From Chytridium lagenaria (Eukaryota; Chytridiomycota; Chytridiomycetes; Chytridiales; Chytridiaceae), in assembly GCA_025449115.1 (NCBI GenBank), contig JAHLKC010000046.1, forward strand, positions 124,001 to 188,000: a DNA stretch of 64,000 nucleotides, read 5' to 3'. This document shows positions 23,099-33,927 of the stretch, piece after piece; position 1 is the first letter of the stretch, and each line of letters begins with the position of its first letter. The notes under the pieces are model-generated. The model had not been told where the DNA came from, did no database searches, and was given only the letters and a program-made list of their open reading frames with translations. A program made the translations under genes and the position numbers.

Positions 23099-25708
23099 TT
23101 ATGTATGCCTTCGAGAAGCCTTGAATAGAGAGACCTTTTTTGCAGGTTGTGCAGACTCTCCAGTGGTCGACTCAATGCTCTCCGGCTCTATTGTCTCGGT
23201 AATTTGAGGCTTGACTGGATTTGTTACGCGAGACCCAGCAAGCCCCTCCCCGTGCTTCTTCAAGCTATCGCCAGCCTGAACCCCCGACATTTTCTTTTGC
23301 GCCTCAACAATATTATCAGACGGTGCCCTCATATCAAAGCCTCGTTTTGCAGCCTCCGCAGCCTTGAACTTTGACACCTTCTTCGTAGGCCCAGCCTGTT
23401 CCGCCACCGGCGGTTCTTTGTCCGTGACGCGTTTCGATGTTTCTGCCGACTTGAAAGGCGACATTTTTTTCTTTGCTTCAACAAAGTCGTCGAATCCGGA
23501 TTCGTATTCCGTGACTTGTTTACACACTTCCGCATCCGTCAAAAACGAACCCTTCTTCTTTAGCACAACCTGCTCTGTTGACGTCGGCTGTCGTTCGTCT
23601 TTCTCCACCACAGCGCCCCGTGCCGCATCCATCACTCTAGGCTTCGTGGTATCCGCAATACGGGGGTTGACTTCCGTCAGAGCCGTTTCCAAAGCCCGGT
23701 TTTTGGCGGACTCAACCTTGAACCGCGAGACTTTTTTAGTTGATTCAAGCTGTTGCTGCAGCAGCTCAATTCTTTCCACTTCTGTGATGGGCGAACTTTT
23801 CTTCCTTTCTCCGTTTCGCTCCGTTGATGTCGACTGCGGACCATCCAGTCCACTTTCACCTTTTTCAATCACGACTCCCCTCGCCGCGTCCATCACCCGA
23901 GACTTCAAAATATCCGTAACACGCGCTGCTTCTGTTTGTAAACCTGATACTGAACGATTCTTGGTAGACTCAGCCTTAAAGCGCGACACTTTCTTTGGTT
24001 CCGGCGGAACAATCTCAGCTGCCAGTTTTTTTGCTTTCTCGAATTCCGTTATCCTCGGTTTAATAAAGTTAGTCTTTGGCTTTTCAAGCGATGGGTTTCT
24101 CAAAATTTGACACGATGCGTGTCGATGCGCGAGGAGTCGGTTCTGGATCTGTTCCACTTTCGCTGTCATCTTCCGACCCCAATTTTGTTGACAAAGTCAA
24201 CAATTGGTCCTCAAAATTGTGTTTAGAATGGTATTCAAGCTTGATTGATTAGATTCAGGAGTGCACGTGGGCTTACCATATCATGCAGAAGTTCTTTCCC
24301 TGCAAGACTTCCCTCCGGTTCGAGCAAGGCCTTGTTAGCATATCTGCCATCTTCATCATCTTCCTATGTAAGATATCAATAAACCTATTAACCTATTTAA
24401 TTATTCGACCTCATCCTCGATGACAAAGAATTCTCTCTTCTTCCTAAAATACTCCTCTGCAATCTCTTTCTGCATCAGGTATTCCTCAAAATCGCTTTCA
24501 GTGTAATCTTCCATTTCATTCTCAAACACTTCCGTCTTCATAGCTATATAACATTTAGGTACAGCAAAAAAAAAAAGGTTCAAAACATACTATGCCTGCT
24601 TTCATCTTCTTTCTTCGGGAATCTCACTTTTTATCGCAATCTTTTGACCACCCCCAATTTCAATCTCTCCAATAACTTCCGAAGATTCCTTGCCAGCCAA
24701 CGCCTTCATTTGCTTATATATATCTGCTGGATTTTTAATAGTGCCAGGCTTTATCAACGGTTTCAGTTGAGCCCGCTTCATCGTCGACGCAGCTATCACC
24801 GGCTCCTCCTCCGACTCGATGTCAGAATCACTATTATTACGAGGTACATCGCTGTTTTCGCTGTCTTCGTCGCCATCGTCCTCTTCATTTGCTGGTTCGT
24901 CTTCTTCTTCGTCGTCATCTCCTTCCTCCTCGTATTTTGCTAGCTTCTCAAGCATTTCACGTTCAAAGGATCCGAGATTTGGATTTTCGACGACGGCAGA
25001 TGCGTTGGGTTTATCTTTTTGCTTTCCCTTTAGCATCTTTCGTTCTAAAAGGTGAGTTAAAAAAAGCATCATTCCAAGCTTTACCTAATTCCGTTTGCAA
25101 AGCCTCTTCTTCAGTTTCCCTAATATCCACAAACCTTAGCCCTTCCTCATTGAGTGCATGTCCATCCTCGTCCGTAAGCCCCACAATCATCGAAAACTTT
25201 GTCTTCAACTCCTTTAAGTTTGTCTCAGCTTTGCGTATCTGCTCCTTTGTATCTTGTAAAGATTAAATCCAGAAAGCCTCATTCAAATACATTCTCGTCG
25301 TCGTCCAACGATAGCAACCGCCTCCGTCGATGATCTTTCCACAAACCAGTTATCACCAAGAGACACCGTGACTTCATTGGTGTGAATCAACTCGCCTTCC
25401 ATGAATGCCAGCTTCCCCCAATTCAACCTGAGGTAAAAAGAAAATAATTGAGTCTTCAAGTAAAGTTGCTCCCTTACTCTGTGTTTGACAGTGGTCGTCT
25501 TGTGGACATTAGAGAAGAACTTTTCCAACTTTGCATACTCCGCATCGTACTCCACAAACAGTTTCAAGTTCTTTTCCGCTTCCCCCAACAGCTAATGTAC
25601 CGGTTATCAACCATCAAAAATAAAAAGGGAAAGCTATGAAAGCAATGATGCGCACACCTCCTGAACTTTATTCTGGTACAGCTGTGCACCGTTGCCCGAA
25701 GAATCCAT
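23099..25708 (-). CDS. URI1: URI1/Bud27 unconventional prefoldin protein
   Basis: URI/Bud27 acts in RNA polymerase assembly and translation-related signalling through an alpha-prefoldin domain and an RPB5-binding region. The start at 25708 reads MDSSGNGAQLYQNKVQE. The prefoldin domain follows: AEKNLKLFVEYDAEYAKLEK, then GELIHTNEVTVSLGDNWFVE, a hallmark of the family (about 25330-25400). Acidic middle segments come next (EEEGDDDEEEDEPANEEDDG near 24860-24930; VIGEIEIGG). The last exon (24169 to 23099) is a 356-residue repeat region with six copies of a K-K-[VM]-S-x-F-K-like motif, the type that ends Bud27 proteins (DUF3835 region). It starts only 26 bases after the CMC2 stop. Confidence 0.85.
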
Positions 25709-25734
25709 CGTTTATTATAATTTATACAGTTGGT

Positions 25735-26031
25735 TTATCTTCCCGACGCACTTCCTAACCCCACTTCTTTATCTCTTGTTTCCCAGTTCTGCCGTCTCGC
25801 AATCGATTCCTCCAGATTTTTCTTCCTCTTAGCAGAAAACTATTGCATGACGATTAAAAAAAACCAGTTGGAAAAAAAATGTGAATTTGTATTTACTTCA
25901 ACTCGCATGCATTCCTCAAACATCTGCTTGAGGGCTTCACATTTCCCGAAGAGACGGCCAGTGAACCCGTACTGCGCTATGCAGTCCTTAAGCTGTTCGT
26001 TGGACTGCACACATGCATCGGGTAATGTCAT
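25735..26031 (-). CDS. CMC2: CMC2-like twin CX9C mitochondrial protein
   Basis: This is a small CHCH protein of the mitochondrial intermembrane space, needed for cytochrome c oxidase assembly in other fungi. Exon 1 (25897-26031) encodes MTLPDACVQSNEQLKDC, then GRLFGKCEALKQMFEECMRVE: two C-x9-C pairs, with the FGKC and EECMR spacing typical of CMC2. Exon 2 (25735-25839) gives FSAKRKKNLEESIARRQNWE and ends SGR-stop. The total is 79 residues, the usual size of metazoan CMC2. The gap to the CSN6 stop upstream is 66 bases and to the URI1 start downstream 26 bases. CMC1 is the main alternative. Confidence 0.8.
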
Positions 26032-26097
26032 TTTGTGTTTTTTTTTTTGTGTTTTTTTTTGGAATTTGTTGGATAGGTATTCCAGGCTTGTGAAATC

Positions 26098-27362
26098 TCA
26101 GTATCCACCTCCACGAATAACCTTGCTGCGACGGTCTCCGCTCAACAAATTAACCTTGTCAATGAGCTGTGAAAGGCGTCAATGTTAACACGAATATAAA
26201 CAAAAACATATGAATGAAGTTTCTACTTACATCATTCAATTGGCTTGTGCTTTTGGTAATCGCGCTAAGATATGTCGTGAGAAGAACATCGTTGAAATCC
26301 TAAAAACATTGTTAGCCCTCAAACAAACGCATGATTTCGAGCATACTATTTGAAATTCCTTTTTGAAATCACTGCCCGCCATCGTGGGAAGTCTGTCACG
26401 AAGCGAGGAAATTTCGCGCATGAGAGCATGATCGGTCGGAAGAATGCCTAAAACACTCAGTTAACACCGAGATAGCATTTCTAAAAATAATACCTTTTTC
26501 GACGTCGGAGATATATTCTGAGAGAACTTTGAGACGGGTTTGAAGCATTTTAATGGCGTTTTCGTTGTGTGCCCAGATGGTTAATTACTACAATACATTA
26601 GCTGCTGCAAAATTCATACCCTTACGAGTCGACTCGGATGCGGCTTCAGCGTTTGATTGATGCGCAACATGGTCCACGGCTATCCGCTCAGCCTCTCCAG
26701 TCTCAATCGTAAACGAGCTTTCAACGAATTTCAATTGTGGCTGTCCATCAACGATATCAATGACGGATTCGAAGAGCGAAATGGGGAGCTCGCGAGCTGC
26801 CGCAGCGATGAGTGCAGGATTTAATTGAAGAAAGAGCGGGCTTTCGTTGAAGTCCAAAAACTTTGCATGGGTCAACCCCGTCAGAGTCTGTCCAGACATA
26901 CCTGTTGATGTACATGAACATCTGATTTCGAAGGTTTGGCGCCAATGGTGTACCAGCCCAGCATATCATAGGTCGGGGAAAACTTGGCGGACTAAATAGA
27001 ATTAGATTCTGCATGGTGTTTGAACACTTGCATTGCTCTTGCTTGCTTAAAAAGTAGCTCTTGTCGATGGTGACTACGCCATCAGTGTTGGTAAAAGGAG
27101 CTCATATGAGTTGAATATTTCAATCTCTCTTCCACTTTGAGTTCCGATGACAGCACCGAAAACTGCATGCATTATCCTGTCAGTTTAAATCTTCGCGTAG
27201 AGATTCCTTACTTGTTGGCGATACTTGCCCCTCCTGCATCCGAATTCTTGTGAAATGATCTGAGATATTAAGAATCACCAACGGATGTCTAACAATATAA
27301 GCACATCATCGAAATCCTTAAACTTACAATGTAATGGAAAGTCCAGACGACCCCCCCTCCAT
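26098..27362 (-). CDS. CSN6: COP9 signalosome subunit 6 (CSN6)
   Basis: This is the MPN-minus (non-catalytic) subunit of the cullin deneddylase. The start at 27362 is MEGGSSGLSIT, spliced to LHPLVILNISDHFTRIRMQE. It continues FGAVIGTQSGREIEIFNSYE, then, after an apparent one-T deletion in TTTT near 27103, NTDGVVTIDKSYFLSKQEQ. Downstream are FNESPLFLQLNP, LPISLFESVIDIVDGQPQLK and ETGEAERIAVDHVA (about 26670-26880). The C-terminal helical region is LKVLSEYISDVEKG, RDRLPTMAGSDFKKEFQ, DFNDVLLTTYLSAITKSTSQ and LNDLIDKVNLLSGDRR, ending GGGY at 26098. The JAMM catalytic His residues are absent, as expected for CSN6. Confidence 0.9.
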
Positions 27363-27412
27363 GACAACAGATCCCTCATCAACGTCCATCTCAAATTTTC
27401 AATTGAAGACAA
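27363..27412. promoter_or_regulatory. 50-base divergent intergenic gap CSN6/nucleoporin
   Basis: The minus-strand start of CSN6 (27362) and the plus-strand start of the nucleoporin (27413) are separated by 50 bases. Any promoter elements must therefore be shared or lie inside the neighbouring coding region. No obvious TATA box was identified. Confidence 0.5.
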
Positions 27413-29002
27413 ATGTTCGGTAGCAAATTGGGAGGAGCTACTGGAGCAGCGGCAACACCTGCGTTCGGGGCGCAACCAACTGCTGGAGGCACATCTGGAT
27501 TCAACTTCGGCAATGCCACGCAGACTCCAACTCCTGCTTTTGGAGTAGCACCCGCTCAAGGTACAGGTTTATCAGTGGGCAACAAGGGCTTTGGGTTCGG
27601 ACAAGCTCCTCAAACAAATCCCAAAACTCCAGCGCAGGGTGGGGCGGCTGCTCCGTTGAGTTTTGGGGGAGCTGCGCAAGGATCGACGAGTTTGTTTGGA
27701 TCACAGCCGGCGGCGACAGGGTTAGGGGGATTGGGGGCGCAACAGCAGTTAAATTGAAAATGGAGAAGTCGTTATTGACTTTTGTCAGGAAACCGGCGAA
27801 TGCGTTTGGAGCAGCAACACCCGCGACTGCAGCTACTGGATCTTCGTAATGAAGAATATCTGTAAACGTTTTAATGAATTTAGGCCAGAAGTGACCAAAA
27901 ACGACCAGATATGGCGAAGTACCTGATCAGATGAGGAGTCAATTGGATGAGCTAGAGTAAAAGATTCCTAAATTTCGTTCTTCTCTTACTGGTTTTTTTT
28001 TTCAGGCAATTTATAGAGAGCCAGAAACAAGCAGTAGAAGAAGTCAAGTCCACCACAACCTATCAAGAAATCCTTCAAATCCATGTGATAACGGAGCAAA
28101 TCAACTTGGTGATAACATTCCCATCGATTTTTTGGTTGACTAATCCTTTTAATAGAAATCCCATGGCTTGAAAAATCTTCTGGATAGGGATGAAACTGTG
28201 ATTAAAGAGCTTCGGAGCCTTATGAATGAGGAGACAAAGATTGCGGATGGAGCATCGCGCTTCATTGATCGATATAATAATCCGCATTACACATTCCAAC
28301 AACATGCCAATGATCCTACATCAAAAGAGTTTGTAGATTTGGATCGATGATCATCTGACGTTTTATTGTAGTTACTTTTCTAATGTCACGGATCAGCTTG
28401 AAAGGCGCTTGCAAATTTACAGACAGACAATTGACGTGAGTAAAATTTATTCAAGTGAGGGATTGACGGCATTTTAAGGATCTCGAAAGGCATTTCCAAA
28501 CTATAACACAAAAACCCCATTATACCCCTCAAGGTAAGATCCTCAATACAACTTCTTTAAACTCAGCAATACAATCACCAGCCATCGCCGATATTCTTCG
28601 TAGCCAGCATGAAAGCTTTATGTCAATTGCCGGAAAAATCGCCTTGGTACATGACGGCATAACCAAGGAAAAGGAACGATTTCTGATGTACAGGAATAAA
28701 TATTTTGGAGATAATCGTAATCCTTTCAAAGACGGGGCCGGTAAGTTTGTTAACACTCTTGTTTATATACTGATGGGTGTGTAGCTTCAGCAGCAAAAGA
28801 GACACCGCTCTCTGCTATCGCAGCAGAATTGCAGCCATCAGCGAATGCTCAGCAGCCTGCTCAGCAAGGCCAGATGGGTCAAACAGGTCAAACAGGTCAG
28901 ATGGGGACGATGGGAGGATTTGGGGGTGTGGGTGGTTTCGGTGCATCGACAGCGCCAAGCACAGGGTTTGGGACATCAGGTTTCTCCTTTGGAAAGAAAT
29001 AG
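27413..29002 (+). CDS. Nucleoporin p58/p45 (Nup49-type FG nucleoporin)
   Basis: This is a component of the Nup62/Nsp1 central channel complex. Exon 1 starts MFGSKLGGATGAAATPAFGA and contains spaced FG/GFG motifs (FGFGQ, LSFGG, SLFGS). A central coiled-coil region follows: LLDRDETVIKELRSLMNEET, ASRFIDRYNNPHYTFQQHAN, VTDQLERRLQIYRQTID, QAIADILRSQHESFMSIAGK and IALVHDGITKEKERFLMYRN, the p58/p45 (yeast Nup49) signature region. The end is again FG-rich (GFGGVGGFGAS, GFSFGKK) with TAG at 29000-29002. The first intron begins within the QQQ codons near 27753 (GTTAAA..TCAG). Nup54 is less likely because FG motifs occur at both ends. Confidence 0.85.
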
Positions 29003-29147
29003 ATAATTTAATAAAGGGCAAAAACGACTCTAGGACTACCCTTTTTTCCCCTCTTATCTCTCCGTGCAGGCTTAAGGAATGGGAACAATTTATTTAAAGG
29101 TTTACGCATTTTAGGCGAAGGTCTCGGACAAAGTCACGTGACTAATA

Positions 29148-30977
29148 ATGTTGTTTGAAGACGAAGAGGTTTCATGGGGTTGCATCCTGGATGTGGACGA
29201 CGAGTCGCAGACCTTTGCGAGGAGAGAGACCATACTCATGCCGCCTGGCAAGAGGATGAGGCTGATGGAGGATGACAGCGAAGATGATGTTATAATAGGT
29301 CTGCAGGAGGGAGCAGACAAACAACCTGAGACATGTCCAAGCGATAACGCATATTTGGGAATTCAACCGCAATTCATGGATGTTGACGAACATGGAACGG
29401 AGGGGATGATGGTGGATGAAGTGGATATGACATTTGGCGGTGAAGAAGGTGGAGATAGTTTGACGTCATTCAACATCTGACGCTTTTTCGTTACGTTCCA
29501 TTCAAGCACCGACAGAAAGCCTTCAAAAGGACGACGTACTAAAGAGATTGGAGACTGCGAGTATCAAGATCCAGTCGCTCATGCGGATGATTCGGTGTCG
29601 GAGAGAGTTTCGTGAGACACTTTCTAGAATCATTCTGGTGCAATCCCTTTGGAGACGGAATCTAGCAAGACGGCGATTTGTAAAAGATCGGCGAAGTATC
29701 ATTAAGATTCAACGATGGTGGAAAAGGTAAAGTGATATTTTGTTGATGTCTTTACTGGCCATATGTTGGATAACCATTATTTTATTTTTTTGGTTTTACA
29801 TATGAAAGCAACTATGTTTTGTAACTCTTTCTGACCCCAACTCAGGAGGAAGCAGCAAAAAGAGAGCTCGCCCTCTGTTAGAAGGTCTCGAAGGAATACT
29901 ACAAAGGTACTTCACAACAACACATTACTCCGAGAGCTAACAAAGTGTTGTAGGTTGTGAACTACAGCTTAGAAGAAAAGAAAAAGACTCTTGAAAAAAA
30001 TCCGACAAAAGCGTCTTGAACTTCAAAAGCAACTCGTTACAAATGCCACCGAAACTTCAACCCCAGTAGAAGCTCCACCTATCACTATCAACGACACAGT
30101 CATGACGGAAATACCTGATGAAACTCCTCAACAACTCATCGCAAAAAGCAGCAGAACCGCCAATATCCGCGCCTCAACCTGACCCTGCATCACAAGCATC
30201 AACGATATCCACTTCCGGCATCACAGCAACCCGCCACAATCCCTCCAAGCGTTATTCTCGCCAAGCTCACCCAAAAACAGCTTCAACTCATCACTGATGA
30301 TAACACGCGGAGAAACAACGGATTTGTGTTCTGCACCCTGAAAGTGCAGGTAGTCCGAATGGAAGAACCGCGTCCGCCAAGTCCTTCAGAAAAACTGAAG
30401 CAACAAATGGAAGGAAAAAGCAAACGCAACAACCTCGGAAGCCGACACCTTTGTACCTTCAATCCCAACGAAGATCCGATGGAACCCTGAACTTACTGAA
30501 CGCTTCCAATACGACCCTGGATCACTCATTCGACCGATCTCCAAACGTCTATCACCACCTCGCAGGGGTAAATGACGTTCCACCGGCCTGTGGGAAATCG
30601 CTGTTGAAGAAATCAACGTTTGGACCTATTTCAATGGATCCTGTGCCAAAAAAGGTGCTTGTACGGTTAAGCGGGTGGAGTTCATGGAGGATGTGGTTTC
30701 TGTTCCCCCAACTCCTTCGGTAGTAGTAGAACCGGCGACAACTACGCCAAAAAAGTCTCCGGCGGTGAGGAAGCAATCGACACCAGGCCCGGGAAGAGTT
30801 TGCAGCGGCGAAGAGGGCTGGGACTCCGATGCCTGGACGCGTGAAACGTTGAAGAATTTGATTCTACGATCCCTTTCTATTCTTGTGTCCTGTCCTGACG
30901 TTTCTGGGTGGGGTTCTTGTAGTTTTGATGATGTTTTGTTGGTAATGTCGGCGATACGGATTATTCAATGTGGATGA
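29148..30977 (+). CDS. IQ-motif protein, unknown function
   Basis: The start at 29148 gives an acidic N-terminal region (MLFEDEEVSWGCILDVDDES). A cluster of calmodulin-binding IQ-like repeats follows at about 29548-29730: IKIQSLMRMIRCRREFRE, IILVQSLWRRNLARRRFVK, IIKIQRWWKR. Then come charged helices (EEKKKTLEKIRQKRLELQKQ), a Pro/Thr-rich linker, FVFCTLKVQVVRMEEPRPPS (about 30320-30380), a segment reading PELTERFQYDPGSLIRPIS in a shifted frame (about 30490-30545), and AVEEINVWTYFNGSC with ETLKNLILRSLSI toward the stop. Frame jumps occur near 30145 and 30225. Three tandem IQ repeats suggest calmodulin or light-chain binding; nothing further can be assigned. Confidence 0.65.
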
Positions 30978-31125
30978 GGGTGTGTGCTTTTATCAGCTTG
31001 CTGTGGATTCATAATATCAATAATGTACATTTGCGTGTAATTGCTTCGCTGTTTATTTGTCTTTTGTAAGGTATACTTAAGAAGATTTATGTACATGTTT
31101 GAAAAAGGGTCTAGATAATCATTTG

Positions 31126-31485
31126 TCATCTATGCCCCGACTCCTCCCCTTCCTCCACCGCCAATTTATCAGAAATCTCATGCGCCAACGCAATATCGTC
31201 TTTTAAAACTTTCAACAGTTGATTTGAGGCTTGCAGCACTTCCTTTGCCTTTCGGAGCTTGATGTCTGTTGCCAGAAGGATTCTTGACTCAATGTGGGTT
31301 CAGAAGAGATGTTGGTCTTGCCGACGTTGATGTATTTTTTGAGGATTTGAATGGCTGCTTCGTGGGAGGTGGCGGCGGAGGAGGGATCTTGCGGTGCGGG
31401 GAGCGATGGCTGAATCTTGCTCAGGTCTGTAAGAATGTCCTTTTGCCAGTATCATTTTTTTGGTGATGAAAGAAATGTCAGTCAC
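31126..31485 (-). CDS. Small helical protein, hypothetical
   Basis: The minus strand reads HEAAIQILKKYINVGKTNIS (about 31310-31370), then, after a frame change, LATDIKLRKAKEVLQASNQL and KVLKDDIALAHEISDKLAVE, ending EEGEESGHR with TGA at 31126-31128. The C-terminal part is a convincing amphipathic helix. The N-terminus is uncertain (MTDISFITKKMI at 31485 is in a different frame). Family not recognised. Confidence 0.4.
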
Positions 31486-31774
31486 ATTTTGCCTTTTGAA
31501 GGCTACTTTGAATGCACATTAGATAGTAAGTGAACCGCAGTAGAGCTGTTGTGATGGATCGCTTACAAGCATTTAACTAATAAGAATGGAATAATATGTT
31601 TAATACTATTATTTACAGTTTTTGATGAGGCTGTTTAAAAAAACTAGTAGGAAAATATTACATAAAAATAAACGATGGCCGCAAACATGCACGTGTCTCA
31701 TTCCATCCCCAAAACCTCCCATAGCACATCCTCAGGCCCTCCCTTCAAACCCCCCACCCTCTTCACATCGATTC

Positions 31775-32541
31775 CTACCCTCGGCGACCGCGGAATGAAG
31801 TTTCGCCCTCTGCAGCAACTCGTCGTAGCCCTGCTCTGAATCCTCCATTTATCCTTCTTAACCCTCTGCATGCATCCTCCTCAGTCGCGTAGACATTCTC
31901 CATCGAAATTGTACCGTATAACGGAAGATTATTATAACTATCCTGTAGATCAGCCATCTCGTGAAGCTTGTTGATTTCCAGTGTCGGTTAACGAAGCCCA
32001 CGTACGCATGTCGCCGAATCCGGCCTTTTAAGAGAGCGTTGCATGTAAATAAAGATGTGGCTGGAGGATATGGTGTTGACCCAGCCGTGGCAACCGTATA
32101 GGGGGATACCGCTATCGATGGGGTGAGACTCGGATTTGGGGATGATGGGGTGATCGACTTGTTTTGTAGTCTGTTTTTTCAAGTTCCCCCAAATGTCGGC
32201 CAGCCGCATAGTCTTTGAGGCGAGAGCGACCTCAGCTTCTGCGAGCCGGGTACGCAATCTATAGATACGGGCAGGACAGGGGTTGGCTACAAGTAGTGAA
32301 TGGTTGCATGATGTTGCCAATGTAGTTTCGGAGACATTCGCCGGCGGTAGTTGAGGGCCACCTTGGCTGCGTTTCCGATGTTCACGGCGTAGTGAATGTC
32401 GGCGGGGGTGATTGAACGGTCGTTGATGATGTAAAGGCAGGGCAGAAGAATATGCTCGGGAAGGTGAAGCCTTCTAATGGTTTTGTTTGTGGCGATCACA
32501 CGGCCAAAGGTCTCACACTTGACGTTTCCTTCACGTCTCAT
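31775..32541 (-). pseudogene. Fragmentary ORFs, possible broken gene
   Basis: Three adjacent minus-strand pieces may belong together: TFGRVIATNKTIRRLHLPEH (about 32460-32520) with DRSITPADIHYAVNIGNAAK (about 32350-32430); RIYRLRTRLAEAEVALASKT (about 32200-32270) with SGIPLYGCHGW; and MADLQDSYNNLPLYGTISME (about 31900-31957) ending FRGRRG. Frames shift and no consistent intron chain was found. I do not recognise a family. It could be a decayed gene, a real gene with sequence indels, or chance ORFs. Confidence 0.3.
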
Positions 32542-32869
32542 GATAAAGGCTCAGGTGTTTCCCTGTTAGTGAGGGATACCTGCATAGACAAGCAGCTTTT
32601 TAAAGGTTTTGACGGCACAGCTCGTCATTTTTATATAAACTATAACAAAAATACAAAACGATTTTCAGCACAGTTCTTGGGCAAACTGACAATTCTCATT
32701 AGCTTTTCAGGATCTGAGAATCTCAGCATAGTAGTTCAACTTGTTGAAGATTTAACAGGGGAAAGCATTAATCATAATTTGATGCAAAGAAACCAAAAGC
32801 TTTGAAAATAAAGCGCAGCCGGTTTTAATGAAATATATGTTGATGAAATGATGAATGATAAAGTACTCG
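32542..32869. other. Intergenic region
   Basis: No supported gene. A plus-strand open frame at 32452-32805 has no recognisable features and overlaps the region opposite the fragmentary ORFs; it was not called. Confidence 0.4.
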
Positions 32870-33883
32870 CTACAGTGTCTTTCTCGCCTCCATCACAGAT
32901 ATCTTATCCGCATGAAACCTAAACGGCTTCAAAAGGTGCAACACATCCTCCTCTGGCACCTTTTTCAACATCCCAATCGCCGCCTGCAGCCGATACTTAT
33001 CAAACTGAAACTCATTGAGGATAGCAAGGACAGTGTATGTCTTCACGGGGATATCGGGAAATTCAAAGAGAGTGGATTGAAGGAGATCGAGTTTTTGACG
33101 ATCTAATGGACGCGCGCGGAGGAGGGATGGGAGTTCGAGAATGCGGGATTGGGATTCGCTGTGGGTTTCGCTGGCGTCGAACCCGGTGCGCCGACGGGTG
33201 CGGCTCCATGAACGACGACGGACGTAATGGGTGAGACTGCAGACGCCAGACCATTGTTTGCTGTTAAAATGGTGGCTGCGAGAATATGTGTTAGAAAAGT
33301 AAGGGTGGGAAGGCTGGTAATTAAAAGAGTCCAGCAAAAAGCCTGAAGATGTGTAAAACCGTACCTGTATGTCCATCCATCTGGGTCAACGTCTCCGTTT
33401 ACTTCCAAAGTCCAATCCGTTACCCACTGTTACAATATCTTAGCTGATGCATAAACAAAAGGCCGTCTTCTTACCTCCCAATTATGGGGCGTAGGATACA
33501 TCATCCTGTCCACTTGAGCGCCCCCGCCACCATCACACCAGGCCGGGCTGTCTTTACTCCAAAAAAAACCAGAATAAGCTTCAACCCCCAGCACGAATAC
33601 ACAAAGCATGGAAACGGTTAGCCAAAACGCAAGAATCCTCACCTGTTGGCATCAGATTCTCTGCTGAAAAACTGGGCTCCCCGCCATAAATATAACATCC
33701 CCTCTGATTCTCCAACAAGGTATCCACCACAATCTCATGATGATTCGAGTCATGGTCAGCTAATCTTGGCGGAACAGTATGTGCACGAGCCACACTCGTT
33801 GCTTTTGTGCTTGTACTTGAATGCGTGCTTAACGAGTCAGATCGTCGACCATATCTAGCCGGTTTAGGGGGTGGTTGCTGCAT
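32870..33883 (-). CDS. Dysferlin-domain protein (Pex23/Pex30/Spo73-like)
   Basis: The likely start is MQQPPPKPARYGRRSDSLST at 33883. The in-frame Met at 33979 would overlap the SOD start. The protein contains a split dysferlin domain: VVDTLLENQRGCYIYGGE with FSAENLMPT (about 33655-33730), then a segment ending DSPAWCDGGGGAQVD with MMYPTPHNWE (about 33475-33560), then WVTDWTLEVNGDVDPDGWTY (about 33365-33425), the classic W..D.DGW.Y pattern. It continues with VRRRSWSRTRRRTG and a helical C-terminus (LLQSTLFEFPDIPVKTY, ILNEFQFDKYRLQAAIGMLK, EEDVLHLLKPFRFHADKIS), ending at 32870. The paired F.FD..[KR] motifs resemble DUF4476, a weak call. No transmembrane pair as in Pex30 is seen, so it is closer to the Spo73 arrangement. 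Confidence 0.7.
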
Positions 33884-33927
33884 ATTTTTTCGATCCCAAT
33901 TTTTTGCTGATCCTTCCTCTCCAGAAA

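Noticed and set aside
23364..24110. Long plus-strand open frame (248 codons) opposite URI1
   Set aside because: It is the antisense of the Lys/Ser-rich URI1 repeat exon, gives a Phe/Ser-rich low-complexity product, and the minus-strand protein has recognisable family motifs.
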